From: Mucilaginibacter sp. OK268
GTDB taxonomy: Bacteria > Bacteroidota > Bacteroidia > Sphingobacteriales > Sphingobacteriaceae
DNA length: 64,000 bases
Assembly (NCBI RefSeq): GCF_900103125.1
Contig: NZ_FNJV01000010.1
Coordinates: forward strand, 62,001-126,000
Direction: 5' to 3'
Made by a program: the position numbers and the translations under genes. The notes below the pieces were generated by a model. The model saw only the letters and a list, made by a program, of their open reading frames with translations. It did no database searches and was not told the DNA's origin. Within the stretch, counting starts at the first letter, position 1. Every line of letters starts with the position of its first letter. Shown here in pieces: positions 17,342 through 25,810 of this stretch.

Positions 17342-18895
17342 TTATTTAGGCCCGTAAGTAACTATCGGGATGATCATTTCCTCAAGCGAAATACCGCCGT
17401 GCTGGAAGGTTTCGTTATAAAAATTCACAAAGTGATTGTAGTTGTTTGGATATACAAAATAGCTGTCTTCCTTGGCAAATACAAAGCTCGAGCTCAGGTG
17501 CAGTTTAGGCAACATGGCATCATGCGGGTTGCGGATGTGGAATACCTCCTTGGCGTTATAATTCAGGTTTTTGCCTTGTTTGTAACGCAGGTTGGTATTG
17601 GTATTACGGTCGCCCACAATTTTGCTTGGGTTTTTAACGCGGATGGTACCGTGGTCAGTAGTGATCACCACACGTACCTGTTTGGAGGCCAAAAACTTCA
17701 GCAGGTCAAATAAAGGCGAGTGTTCAAACCATGATAATGTGAGTGAGCGGTATGCGGCATCATCACTCGCCAGCTCACGGATCATCTGCATGTCGGTACG
17801 GGCGTGGGATAGCATATCCACAAAGTTGTATACCACCACGTTCAGCTCGTTGTTCATCAGGTTGCTTACTGACTCGTTCAAGGCACGACCCTCATCAATG
17901 TTCAGTATTTTGTGGTAGGAGTATTTGCACTCTTTGCGTAGTACACGTTTCAAGTGATCAGCAATAAACTCCGATTCATATAAATTCTTACCACCTTCGT
18001 CCTCGTCGTTCTGCCACATGGTAGGGTAGCGTTTCTCCATTTCCAAAGGCATCAGGCCCGAGAATATGGAGTTACGGGCATATTGCGTAGCGGTAGGCAA
18101 AATACTGTAGTAAGTATCTTCTTCTTCCAAACGGAAATACTCAGATATAATAGGGTTGATCACCTTAAACTGATCATACCTCAAATTATCTATCAGGATA
18201 AAAAACAGCGGACCGTTGCCATCCAGTTTAGGGAACACTTTCTTTTTAAAGAGTTGCGGAGAACTGGTTGGGGCAAATTCCGGATTTTTGATCCAGTTTA
18301 AATAATTACGCTCAACAAACTTACAGAATTGCACGTTGGCTTCGGCTTTTTGCAGGGTTAATATCTCGTGCATACCGGCGTCTTCCAATTTTTCAAGCTC
18401 CAGCTCCCAGTATATCAGTTTTTTGTATACATCTACCCATTCCTGGTGGCTCAGGTTGTCGTTAAGCGTCATACCCAGCGTCCGGAAATCCATCTGGTAG
18501 GCCATGGTTGTTTTTTCGGTAACCAGCCGTTTGTTTTCGGTCAGCTTTTTTATGGTGAGCAGAATCTGTTTAGGATGCACCGGTTTAATCAGGTAATCAT
18601 CGATCTTGGAACCGATGGCATCTTCCATCAGGTATTCTTCCTCGTTCTTGGTGATCAACACAATGGGCACATCATTATTCAGATTCTTGATCTGCTGCAG
18701 GGTTTCCAGACCGGTTAAGCCCGGCATGTTCTCATCCAGGAAAACCAGGTCGAAATAATGCTGTTTAAAAGCGTCAACGGCGTCGTTGCCGTTGGTTACG
18801 GTAGTTACTTTGTATCCTTTTTCGTTCAGGAAAAGTATATGTGGCTTTAAAAGGTCAATTTCGTCATCGGCCCATAAAATGGTGGTGTCTTGCAT
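17342..18895 (-). CDS. porX: PorX-type response regulator with PglZ domain
   Basis: 517 aa. The N-terminal receiver domain has the acidic pair DD (residues 10-11), phospho-acceptor Asp54 in VFLDENMPG and Lys in YLIKPVHP. The remainder is a PglZ/alkaline-phosphatase-like domain with the metal-site segments ILIDNLRYDQ, FVDMLSHARTD and VVITTDHGTI. In Porphyromonas and relatives PorX with PorY and SigP controls type IX secretion genes; this is known for the family and inferred here. Single gene; no PorY nearby. Confidence 0.9.
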   Translation of the reverse strand: MQDTTILWADDEIDLLKPHILFLNEKGYKVTTVTNGNDAVDAFKQHYFDLVFLDENMPGLTGLETLQQIKNLNNDVPIVLITKNEEEYLMEDAIGSKIDDYLIKPVHPKQILLTIKKLTENKRLVTEKTTMAYQMDFRTLGMTLNDNLSHQEWVDVYKKLIYWELELEKLEDAGMHEILTLQKAEANVQFCKFVERNYLNWIKNPEFAPTSSPQLFKKKVFPKLDGNGPLFFILIDNLRYDQFKVINPIISEYFRLEEEDTYYSILPTATQYARNSIFSGLMPLEMEKRYPTMWQNDEDEGGKNLYESEFIADHLKRVLRKECKYSYHKILNIDEGRALNESVSNLMNNELNVVVYNFVDMLSHARTDMQMIRELASDDAAYRSLTLSWFEHSPLFDLLKFLASKQVRVVITTDHGTIRVKNPSKIVGDRNTNTNLRYKQGKNLNYNAKEVFHIRNPHDAMLPKLHLSSSFVFAKEDSYFVYPNNYNHFVNFYNETFQHGGISLEEMIIPIVTYGPK

Positions 18896-18918
18896 AGTAG
18901 TATCTGTATTTAAAGTAT

Positions 18919-19044
18919 TCTGAATCAGAATTTTCCGAATTTGAAAATTTTCAGAATGGTATGAATAAGATTAAGTTGATCAAATATCCACTTTTAAACA
19001 AGGATATTCTGGTAATTCTTAAATTTTGTAAATTCTGATTCAGA
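18919..19044. repeat. Word-type inverted repeat (CTGAATCAGAATTT vocabulary)
   Basis: TCTGAATCAGAATTT (18919-18933) faces its exact complement at 19030-19044. The arms extend imperfectly inwards as runs of GAATTT / AAATTC words (to about 18956 and from about 19005). Same vocabulary as 23882-23995. Confidence 0.75.
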
Positions 19045-19123
19045 CAATAAACCTCAAAGGGAGCGATTTGTTGTTGATAAGTAAAGGTATTAACAAAAAT
19101 TAACAAACATCATGCGCTTATTT

Positions 19124-19131
19124 TACCTTTG
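19124..19131 (+). promoter_or_regulatory. Candidate -7 element TACCTTTG
   Basis: Exact TAnnTTTG match, 30 bp before the TTG start of the HD protein. No good -33 TTG. Confidence 0.4.
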
Positions 19132-19161
19132 TTTTACATTTTTGCATCGTAAACATCCAAC

Positions 19162-20388
19162 TTGAATAAAAAGAAAATTATAAACGACCCTGTTTATGGC
19201 TTTATCAGTATCCCTACCGAGCTGGTATTTGACCTGATAGAACACCCCTATTTTCAGCGGTTAAGATATATCAAGCAGTTAGGTATGACCCACCTGGTAT
19301 ACCCGGGGGCCTTGCATACCCGTTTCCATCATGCCCTGGGCGCTATGCACCTGATGGCCATGGCCATTGAAACGCTGCGTAACAAAGGGCATCAGATCAG
19401 TCATGACGAGGAAGAAGCTTTAACCATAGCCATATTACTGCACGATATTGGTCATGGCCCGTTTTCACATGCGCTGGAGCGTACCATCATAGCAGGTGTA
19501 GCGCATGAAGACATATCGGCCATGTTGATGAACAAACTAAACGAGCAGTTTGGCGGTAGTTTAACCATGGCGATTGATATATTTAACGATACTTATCCAC
19601 GCCGGTTTTTGCATCAATTGGTATCGAGTCAGTTGGATATGGACAGGCTGGATTACCTGAACCGCGATAGTTTTTTTACCGGTGTATCCGAAGGGGTGAT
19701 CAGCTCAGACCGTATCATCAAGATGCTGAACGTGAAAGACGATCATGTGGTGGTAGAAGCCAAAGGGATTTACTCTATCGAAAAATTTTTGATAGCACGC
19801 AGGCTCATGTACTGGCAGGTTTATCTGCATAAAACCGTTATAGCCGGTGAGGAATTGCTGGTGAAAGTATTTAAACGCGGTCGCGAGTTGATATTACAGG
19901 GTGAGGATCTGTTTGCCACACCCGCACTGAAGCATTTTATCCAAAGCAATATCAGCCGGGAGGTTTTTAAGAAAGAGGATCATCACCTGGATATTTTCGC
20001 GAGTTTGGATGATGCCGATATTATGTCGGCAGTGAAAGTTTGGGCCAGCCACCCGGATTTTTTGTTGTCAACCCTGGCCAAAAACCTGGTTCAGCGAAAT
20101 CTTTACCATGTTGATATTACTAATGAAGAACCGGATGCCGCATTTGTGGCGCAGCTAACCAAAAAGGCGATGGAAAAATATGGTATCAGCGAGCAGGATG
20201 CCTCCTATTTTGTTTTTACCACATCCATACGTAACAATGCTTATACAGCCGGGGATGGTAATATAGGCATACTGATGAAAGATGGAGAGGTATGTGATAT
20301 AACCAAAGCCAGCGACAACTCAAACCTGGAAGCGCTGATCAAAACGGTTAAAAAACATATTACCTGTTATAGTAAAGATTTGTTGTAG
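19162..20388 (+). CDS. HD-domain phosphohydrolase (dNTPase-like)
   Basis: 408 aa. HD superfamily: RFHHALGAMHLM and the HD pair in ILLHDIGHGPFSHALE, then LVSSQLDMDRLDYLNRDS. This layout is that of the YdhJ/SamHD1-like dGTPase-related group; substrate unproven. The only start that keeps the conserved N-terminus INDPVYGFI is TTG at 19162, because an in-frame stop lies four codons upstream (19150) and the first in-frame ATG (MTHLVYPG) is too late. Single gene between a word hairpin and lpxD. Confidence 0.85.
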   Translation: MNKKKIINDPVYGFISIPTELVFDLIEHPYFQRLRYIKQLGMTHLVYPGALHTRFHHALGAMHLMAMAIETLRNKGHQISHDEEEALTIAILLHDIGHGPFSHALERTIIAGVAHEDISAMLMNKLNEQFGGSLTMAIDIFNDTYPRRFLHQLVSSQLDMDRLDYLNRDSFFTGVSEGVISSDRIIKMLNVKDDHVVVEAKGIYSIEKFLIARRLMYWQVYLHKTVIAGEELLVKVFKRGRELILQGEDLFATPALKHFIQSNISREVFKKEDHHLDIFASLDDADIMSAVKVWASHPDFLLSTLAKNLVQRNLYHVDITNEEPDAAFVAQLTKKAMEKYGISEQDASYFVFTTSIRNNAYTAGDGNIGILMKDGEVCDITKASDNSNLEALIKTVKKHITCYSKDLL

Positions 20389-20505
20389 GGGTAAATGACC
20401 GGCAAGGTGTCCTAACGCTGAGCACTGACTTTTGGCCCGATAAATGAAGATATGATTAATATTTAATACAAAAGCCGGTACGCATAACTAACAACTAATT
20501 AATAA

Positions 20506-20536
20506 TTTGCTGCTTTAATTTTAACATTTAAATTTG
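20506..20536 (+). promoter_or_regulatory. Full-consensus sigma-AB promoter just before lpxD
   Basis: TTTG (20506-20509), a 19-bp spacer and TAAATTTG (20529-20536): the textbook Bacteroidota arrangement. The lpxD ATG follows only 3 bp later (20540), so transcription from it would give a leaderless or nearly leaderless message. Confidence 0.6.
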
Positions 20537-20539
20537 TCG

Positions 20540-21583
20540 ATGCAATTTAGTGCTCAGGAAATAAGTTTATTACTCAACGGAACTGTTGAGGGCGATGCTT
20601 TTGTGAAGGTTGATAAGCTGGCTAAGATAGAAGATGGCGATGCCGGAAGTCTTACGTTTTTGGCCAATCCCAAGTACGAACAGTTTTTATATACCACCAA
20701 CGCTTCTGTGGTTATCATCAATCAGGATCAGCAGCTTAGCGGGCCGGTAAAGGCTACTTTGATACGTGTTGAAAATGCTTACAGCGCGTTTACGGTTCTT
20801 TTGGAACAATATAATACCCTTAAACTAAACAAAAAAGGCATCGAGGAGCCTTGTTTTATACACCCAACAGCTCAAATTGGCGCCGACCCTTATATAGGCG
20901 CGTTCGCTTACATCGGCACCAACACAAAAATTGGCGATAATTGTAAAATATATCCTAATGTTAACATTGGCGATAATGTTACTATCGGCAATAATGTTAC
21001 CTTGTTTTCGGGGGCTACTGTTTATTTCGATTGTGTGCTAGGTAATAACGTTACCATACATTCGGGAGCGGTGATTGGCAGCGATGGTTTTGGCTTTGCA
21101 CCCAATCCCGATGGTACTTATACAAAAATTGCACAGATTGGCAATGTGGTTATCGGGGATGATGTTGAGGTGGGAGCCAATACCGCTATTGACAGGGCCA
21201 CCATGGGCTCAACCCTTATAGGTAAAGGTGTAAAGATTGATAACCTGGTGCAAATAGCGCACAATGTTGAGGTTGGCGAGCATACGGTTATTGCAGGCCA
21301 GGCGGGTATATCCGGCAGTACAAAAATTGGCAAAAATGCCGTTATTGGCGGCCAGGTGGGTATTTCCGGTCATTTAAATATTGCCGGCCGCACACAGGTA
21401 TCAGCACAAACAGGCATCAACAGCTCCATTACCGAAGAGGGTATGGTTTGGGGCGGTACGCCTTATATGCCGTTTAAGGATTATCTGAAGGCGCACTCTA
21501 AATTAAGGAGGTTGCCTGAGATTGACCGCAAGGTTTATGAACTCGAAAAATTAATTGAAGAACTCAGAAAAGGTAATCATTAG
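20540..21583 (+). CDS. lpxD: UDP-3-O-acyl-glucosamine N-acyltransferase
   Basis: Third step of lipid A synthesis, adding the second acyl chain from acyl-ACP. 347 aa from ATG 20540 (MQFSAQEISLLLNG); the annotated frame could start two codons earlier at TTG but ATG fits the family. N-terminal uridine-binding domain to about residue 100, then a left-handed beta-helix of hexapeptides (IGDNVTIGNNVT, IGKGVKIDNLV), catalytic His241 in VQIAHNVEVGEH, and a C-terminal helix. First gene of an lpxD, lpxC-fabZ, lpxA cluster; a word-type hairpin separates it from lpxC. Confidence 0.96.
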   Translation: MQFSAQEISLLLNGTVEGDAFVKVDKLAKIEDGDAGSLTFLANPKYEQFLYTTNASVVIINQDQQLSGPVKATLIRVENAYSAFTVLLEQYNTLKLNKKGIEEPCFIHPTAQIGADPYIGAFAYIGTNTKIGDNCKIYPNVNIGDNVTIGNNVTLFSGATVYFDCVLGNNVTIHSGAVIGSDGFGFAPNPDGTYTKIAQIGNVVIGDDVEVGANTAIDRATMGSTLIGKGVKIDNLVQIAHNVEVGEHTVIAGQAGISGSTKIGKNAVIGGQVGISGHLNIAGRTQVSAQTGINSSITEEGMVWGGTPYMPFKDYLKAHSKLRRLPEIDRKVYELEKLIEELRKGNH

Positions 21584-21674
21584 TTCGCAGGTTCATTAGT
21601 TTTACGGAAGTTTTTCCCGCGATTACTGATGAATTATTTTAGCAATGAACAACTGAACTAATGAACGACTGAAC
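21583..21674. repeat. Word-type inverted repeat (GTTCATTAGTTC vocabulary)
   Basis: GTTCGCAGGTTCATTAGTTT (21583-21602) faces GAACTAATGAACGACTGAAC (21655-21674). The right side has further copies of TGAACAACTGAAC. The match is imperfect (about 15 of 20). Right arm ends 9 bp before the lpxC start. Confidence 0.65.
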
Positions 21675-21683
21675 GTTGTAAAT

Positions 21684-23093
21684 ATGAATGTAAAACAAAG
21701 AACTATTAAAGCGCCGGTATCGGTTTCGGGTACAGGCTTACACACTGGTCAGCGTGTAACCATGACCTTTAACCCGGCGGCAGAAAACCATGGCTATAAA
21801 TTCAGAAGGATTGATATGCCTGGTGCGCCGATCATTGATGCCGATGTTGATAATGTGACCGATACTTCGCGTGGTACCACCATTTCACAAAATGGGGCCA
21901 CCGTAAACACGGTTGAACATGTGTTGGCTGCGCTGGTAGGTATGGAGATAGACAATGTGCTGATAGATATGGATGGCCCAGAAACACCCATTATGGACGG
22001 CAGCTCTATACAGTTTGTTGATGTGATCATGGAAACCGGCCTGATTGAACAGGATGCCGACCGCGAATACTATCATATACCTTACAATATACATTACTCT
22101 GAGCCCGACCGTAAAGTGGAGATGGTGGCTATGCCGCTTGATGATTACCGCTTTACCTGCATGGTTGATTATAACTCACAAGTATTAGGCAGTCAACATG
22201 CCAGTATCTCAACCATTGCCGAATTTAAAAAGGAAATAGCCTCATGCCGTACCTTTTGCTTTTTGCATGAACTGGAAATGTTGTTAAAGCACGACCTGAT
22301 TAAAGGCGGCGACCTGAACAACGCCATTGTAGTGGTGGATAAAGAGGTCGATGAGGAAGAACTAAGCCACCTGGCCAAACTCTTTAACCGTAAAGACATA
22401 AAAGTAGCGCCGCAGGGTATATTAAATAATATTGAATTACGCCACCAGAATGAGCCCGCAAGGCATAAACTGCTGGATATGATAGGCGACCTGGCCCTGG
22501 TTGGTGTTCCGCTGAAAGGACATATCATGGCCGCAAGGCCCGGTCACGCGGCTAACGTGGCTTTTGCGAAAAAGATAAAGGCGCTTATCAAAAAAGAAAA
22601 GAGCCGCAAACACGTAAAGGTGTATGACCCTAACATGACACCGGTATATGATACCGTTCAAATCATGAAGATATTGCCACACAGGCAGCCAATGCTGATG
22701 ATCGATAAGATCCTGGAGCTGTCAAAAAGCCATGTGGTAGGATTAAAGAATGTGACCATGAACGAGGACCTGTTTATGGGGCATTTCCCGGGTTCGCCGC
22801 TTTTTCCTGGCGTATTGCAGATAGAAGCCATGGCGCAAACCGGTGGTATCCTGGTACTAAACACTGTACCTGATCCAGAAAATTATATTACCCTTTTCCT
22901 GAAGATAGAGAACGCCCGTTTTAAGGACAAGGTTGTGCCTGGCGATACCATCATATTCCATTGCAACCTGCTTGCCCCTATCAGACGTGGTATTGCCCAA
23001 ATGAAAGGTATTGGTATGGTTGGCTCACGTATTGTGGTAGAAGCCGAATTGATGGCGCAAATTGTAAAAGTTAATAAAACCAACGAAGCATGA
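21684..23093 (+). CDS. lpxC/fabZ: Bifunctional UDP-3-O-acyl-GlcNAc deacetylase / 3-hydroxyacyl-ACP dehydratase
   Basis: Fusion of 469 aa, known in Bacteroidota. The LpxC part (about 1-310) has the zinc ligands in VNTVEHVLAAL and ELRHQNEPARHKLLDMIGDL (His, His and Asp), plus GTGLHTGQ near the start. The FabZ part (about 325-469) has LPHRQPMLMIDKI, GHFPGSPLFPGVLQIEAMAQ with the catalytic His and Glu. It commits lipid A synthesis and also serves fatty acid elongation, tying the two pathways together. Its stop overlaps the lpxA start by 4 bp (ATGA), so they are co-translated. Confidence 0.96.
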   Translation: MNVKQRTIKAPVSVSGTGLHTGQRVTMTFNPAAENHGYKFRRIDMPGAPIIDADVDNVTDTSRGTTISQNGATVNTVEHVLAALVGMEIDNVLIDMDGPETPIMDGSSIQFVDVIMETGLIEQDADREYYHIPYNIHYSEPDRKVEMVAMPLDDYRFTCMVDYNSQVLGSQHASISTIAEFKKEIASCRTFCFLHELEMLLKHDLIKGGDLNNAIVVVDKEVDEEELSHLAKLFNRKDIKVAPQGILNNIELRHQNEPARHKLLDMIGDLALVGVPLKGHIMAARPGHAANVAFAKKIKALIKKEKSRKHVKVYDPNMTPVYDTVQIMKILPHRQPMLMIDKILELSKSHVVGLKNVTMNEDLFMGHFPGSPLFPGVLQIEAMAQTGGILVLNTVPDPENYITLFLKIENARFKDKVVPGDTIIFHCNLLAPIRRGIAQMKGIGMVGSRIVVEAELMAQIVKVNKTNEA

Positions 23094-23875
23094 TCCAACC
23101 CTTAGCATACATACACCCGCAGGCTAAAATAGCCGACAACGTGGTGATTGAACCTTTTGTGACTATCCACAAGGATGTGGAGATTGGCGAAGGTACCTGG
23201 ATCGGCTCCAACTCCGTAATTATGGATGGCGCCCGCATCGGTAAAAACTGCCGCATATTCCCCGGCGCGGTAGTATCTGCCCCTCCGCAGGATCTGAAAT
23301 ATAAAGGCGAGCAAAGCACCGTATCTATAGGTGATAATACCACCATACGCGAGTGCGTTACGCTTAACCGGGGTACCGCCTTGGATAAAAATACCACCAC
23401 TATTGGCAGTAATTGCCTGCTGATGGCTTATGTGCACGTAGCGCATGATTGCGTTATCGGTGATAATGTGATCATTGCCAACTCGGTACAACTGGCCGGA
23501 CATATCAATATTTACGATTATGCTTTTGTGGGTGGCTCATCTGCCGTACACCAGTTTGTAGAGATCGGCGCGCACAGTATGATATCTGGTGGGTCGCTGG
23601 TACGTAAAGATGTTCCTCCGTTTACCAAAGCGGGTCGCGAGCCGCTATCATACGTAGGTATCAACTCCGTTGGTTTACGCCGCAGAGGCTTTTCAGCAGC
23701 AACCATTAACGAGATCCAGGAGATCTACAGGATCATATTCCTGAAAAAATATAATGTGAGCAAGGCCCTTGATATTATCGAGGCCGAGTTTACCCCAAGC
23801 ATCGAACGCGATGAGATCATTAACTTTTTGCAAAACTCGCAAAGAGGTATCATGAAGGGCTTTGGGAATACTTAA
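23090..23875 (+). CDS. lpxA: UDP-N-acetylglucosamine acyltransferase
   Basis: First enzyme of lipid A synthesis, 261 aa. Hexapeptide beta-helix from the N-terminus (IHPQAKIADNVVIEPFVTIH), catalytic His in VHVAHDCVIGDNV, QLAGHINIYDYAFVGGSSAV, and the C-terminal helical domain. ATG 23090 overlaps the lpxC-fabZ stop. It is followed by a hairpin and an ABC ATPase. Confidence 0.96.
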   Translation: MIQPLAYIHPQAKIADNVVIEPFVTIHKDVEIGEGTWIGSNSVIMDGARIGKNCRIFPGAVVSAPPQDLKYKGEQSTVSIGDNTTIRECVTLNRGTALDKNTTTIGSNCLLMAYVHVAHDCVIGDNVIIANSVQLAGHINIYDYAFVGGSSAVHQFVEIGAHSMISGGSLVRKDVPPFTKAGREPLSYVGINSVGLRRRGFSAATINEIQEIYRIIFLKKYNVSKALDIIEAEFTPSIERDEIINFLQNSQRGIMKGFGNT

Positions 23876-23881
23876 TTTTTA

Positions 23882-23995
23882 GTCTGAATCAGAATTTACA
23901 GAATTTTAGAATTAGCTGAATTCTTACTATTCTGATTTTAATTGGATCTTTTATTATTCTGTATATCTTGAAATTCTGTAAATTCTGATTCAGAC
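23882..23995. repeat. Word-type inverted repeat (CTGAATCAGAATTTACAG vocabulary)
   Basis: Perfect 25-bp arms at 23882-23906 and 23971-23995 (outer end GTCTGAATCAGAATTTACAG). The 64-bp loop is filled with imperfect GAATT / ATTCTG words. The right arm stops 3 bp before the ATG of the ABC gene. Same family as 18919-19044. Confidence 0.88.
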
Positions 23996-23998
23996 AAT

Positions 23999-24619
23999 AT
24001 GAACATCACCCTTCAAAACATCGGCCGTAGATTTAACCGCGACTGGATCTTCAGGGGGGTTGATTATACTTTTAACAGCGGTCAGGCTTACGCCATATTA
24101 GGCCCTAATGGCTCTGGCAAATCAACACTGCTGCAGGTTTTAAACGCCAGCCTCACACCCTCGGCAGGTACCATCAGCTATACTTTTCAGGATAAACCGG
24201 TTGAGGCAACGGAGGTGTTTCAGCATCTGAGTCTTGCTGCACCATACCTGGAGCTGATAGAAGAGTTTACCCTCACCGAGATGGTTGATTTTCACTTTAA
24301 ATTTAAACAATACAAACCCGGTATCGACAAAAAGGAACTGATCGGTTTGTTAAGTTTGGCCAAAAGCGAAAACAAGCTGATCAGGTATTTTTCATCAGGT
24401 ATGAAACAGCGTTTGAAGCTGATACTGGCCTTTTGTGCCGATACCCCTATCCTGATGTTGGATGAACCCACATCCAATCTGGATACGCAGGGTGTTGACT
24501 GGTACCTGGGCCTCGTGGAGCAGTTTGCGCACAACCGCCTAACCATCATCTGCTCAAACCAGGAGCACGAGTATGGCTTTTGTAATGAACGCCTGGGCAT
24601 TTCGGATTACAAACAATAG
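23999..24619 (+). CDS. ABC transporter ATP-binding protein, stand-alone
   Basis: 206 aa, one nucleotide-binding domain: Walker A GPNGSGKST, signature FSSGMKQR, Walker B ILMLDEPTSNLD, and a terminal switch region ICSNQEHE where the switch His is replaced by Gln/Glu-rich residues. No permease is adjacent. Its position between lpxA and efp is typical enough in this group but does not reveal a substrate. It resembles the CcmA-like short ATPases. ATG at 23999 directly abuts the preceding hairpin. Confidence 0.82.
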   Translation: MNITLQNIGRRFNRDWIFRGVDYTFNSGQAYAILGPNGSGKSTLLQVLNASLTPSAGTISYTFQDKPVEATEVFQHLSLAAPYLELIEEFTLTEMVDFHFKFKQYKPGIDKKELIGLLSLAKSENKLIRYFSSGMKQRLKLILAFCADTPILMLDEPTSNLDTQGVDWYLGLVEQFAHNRLTIICSNQEHEYGFCNERLGISDYKQ

Positions 24620-24620
24620 A

Positions 24621-24722
24621 GATTTGAGATGTTAGATATGAGATTTGAGACATGTGATTATCAAATATTTATTCATCTGGCTTTATAAAAAATCTCAAAT
24701 CTCATATCTAACATCTCAAATC
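24621..24722. repeat. Word-type inverted repeat (GATTTGAGAT vocabulary)
   Basis: Perfect 30-bp arms (24621-24650 and 24693-24722) consist of four variants of TTGAGAT/ATGAGAT; outer end GATTTGAGATGTTAGATATG. The 42-bp loop is unrelated sequence. Same vocabulary as 37469-37600. Confidence 0.9.
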
Positions 24723-24755
24723 AAATTTCTAATTTTGCGGCCTCAATATTTTTTT

Positions 24756-25319
24756 ATGGCTAAAGCATCAGATGTTAAGAATGGAAATGTGCTTCGCTTT
24801 AACGGCGAATTAGTGCAGGTTGAAGAGTTTTTACACCGTACACCAGGTAACTTACGTGCATTTTACCAGGCCCGTATGCGTAACGTAAAATCAGGAAAAT
24901 TGGTTGAATACCGTTTCCGTACCGACGAAGAGGTAGATATTGCCCGTGTTGAAACAAGCGATTATCAATATTTATATGACGAGGGCGAAACATTGGTAGT
25001 AATGGATAATACTACTTATGATCAGCATAGTATCCCTAAAAAATTATTTGGTCCCGCGGTTAAATTTTTAAAAGAAGGCATGAACGTGATTGTTGCTTTT
25101 GAAAGCGAAGAACCGATCATGGGTTCTATCCCAGGCTCTGCCGAACTGGAAATTACTTACACCGAGCCTGCTGTTAAAGGCGATACCTCAAGCGGCGCAC
25201 TAAAAAATGCTACCGTTGAAACCGGTGCCGAGATCCGTGTGCCACTGTTCATTAACATTGGTGATAAAGTAAAAGTAGACACCGCTACCGGCACTTACGT
25301 TGAGCGTGTGAAAGCGTAG
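24756..25319 (+). CDS. efp: Elongation factor P with unusual tip loop
   Basis: 187 aa from ATG 24756 (MAKASDVKNGNVLRFNG); the 37-codon longer frame translates the preceding hairpin. Three domains of EF-P: KOW-like N-domain, OB domains with YQYLYDEGETLVVMD and the C-terminal IRVPLFINIGDKVKVDT. The protein rescues ribosomes stalled at polyproline. The domain I tip reads HRTPGNLRAF where E. coli has VKPGKGQAF, so the modified Lys position is Asn32. Preceded by TAATTTTG (about 24729-24736), an exact TAnnTTTG element. Confidence 0.93.
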   Translation: MAKASDVKNGNVLRFNGELVQVEEFLHRTPGNLRAFYQARMRNVKSGKLVEYRFRTDEEVDIARVETSDYQYLYDEGETLVVMDNTTYDQHSIPKKLFGPAVKFLKEGMNVIVAFESEEPIMGSIPGSAELEITYTEPAVKGDTSSGALKNATVETGAEIRVPLFINIGDKVKVDTATGTYVERVKA

Positions 25320-25509
25320 CCCCCTAACCTTCGCCGGCTGGCGGAGAACTTTTGAATTACATATTACGTTACATGATAAAAAGAAAGAGGCTGTCTCAAA
25401 AGGATAGCCTCTTTATATTCATTAACCGGGCGGGATATTGCAGCTTCCATGGTATAGATTTACTGCAAGATTAAAGTTTTTCAATCAAACAACACCGTCC
25501 GTGCCCTGA

Positions 25510-25560
25510 ATGAAAATGAAGGAAAAGGAACAATACAGGTCAGAAATGATTGAACTCGTC
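25510..25560 (+). pseudogene. Possible remnant of an IS accessory ORF
   Basis: ATG at 25510 reads MKMKEKEQYRSEMIELV and then loses similarity. This start resembles the short accessory ORF of IS66-type elements in Bacteroidota, from memory. Too short to be sure. Confidence 0.25.
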
Positions 25561-25575
25561 ATTTTTGGCGAACCG

Positions 25576-25757
25576 TTGGTGCATAATCATTTTACTATCT
25601 TTGCATCATTACCACAAATAAGTTCATTACATGGAAGATGTAAATCTTTGGTTAGACCATCCGAAAAAAGATTAGAAAGAAGTTAAGAAAAAAGAGATTT
25701 TGTTTAAACAAAATCTACTGGAGAGCAACCTTGATTTTTTTCAAGGCAATTTTTTAT
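25576..25757 (+). ncRNA. Possible small transcript: promoter to terminator without a long ORF
   Basis: TTG (25576-25578), a 17-bp spacer and TATCTTTG (25596-25603) form a good Bacteroidota promoter. About 125 bp later CCTTGATTTTTTTCAAGG with AATTTTTT looks like a terminator; a 20-bp perfect palindrome (GATTTTGTTTAAACAAAATC) lies between. Only a 14-codon ORF (MEDVNLWLDHPKKD, 25631) is inside. It could be a small RNA, a leader for the doxX gene at 25811, or decayed coding sequence. Confidence 0.3.
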
Positions 25758-25810
25758 GCTTATCCATCAACGTTTTCAATAGCTAATTTTTAACTTCATA
25801 ATGAACAAAA

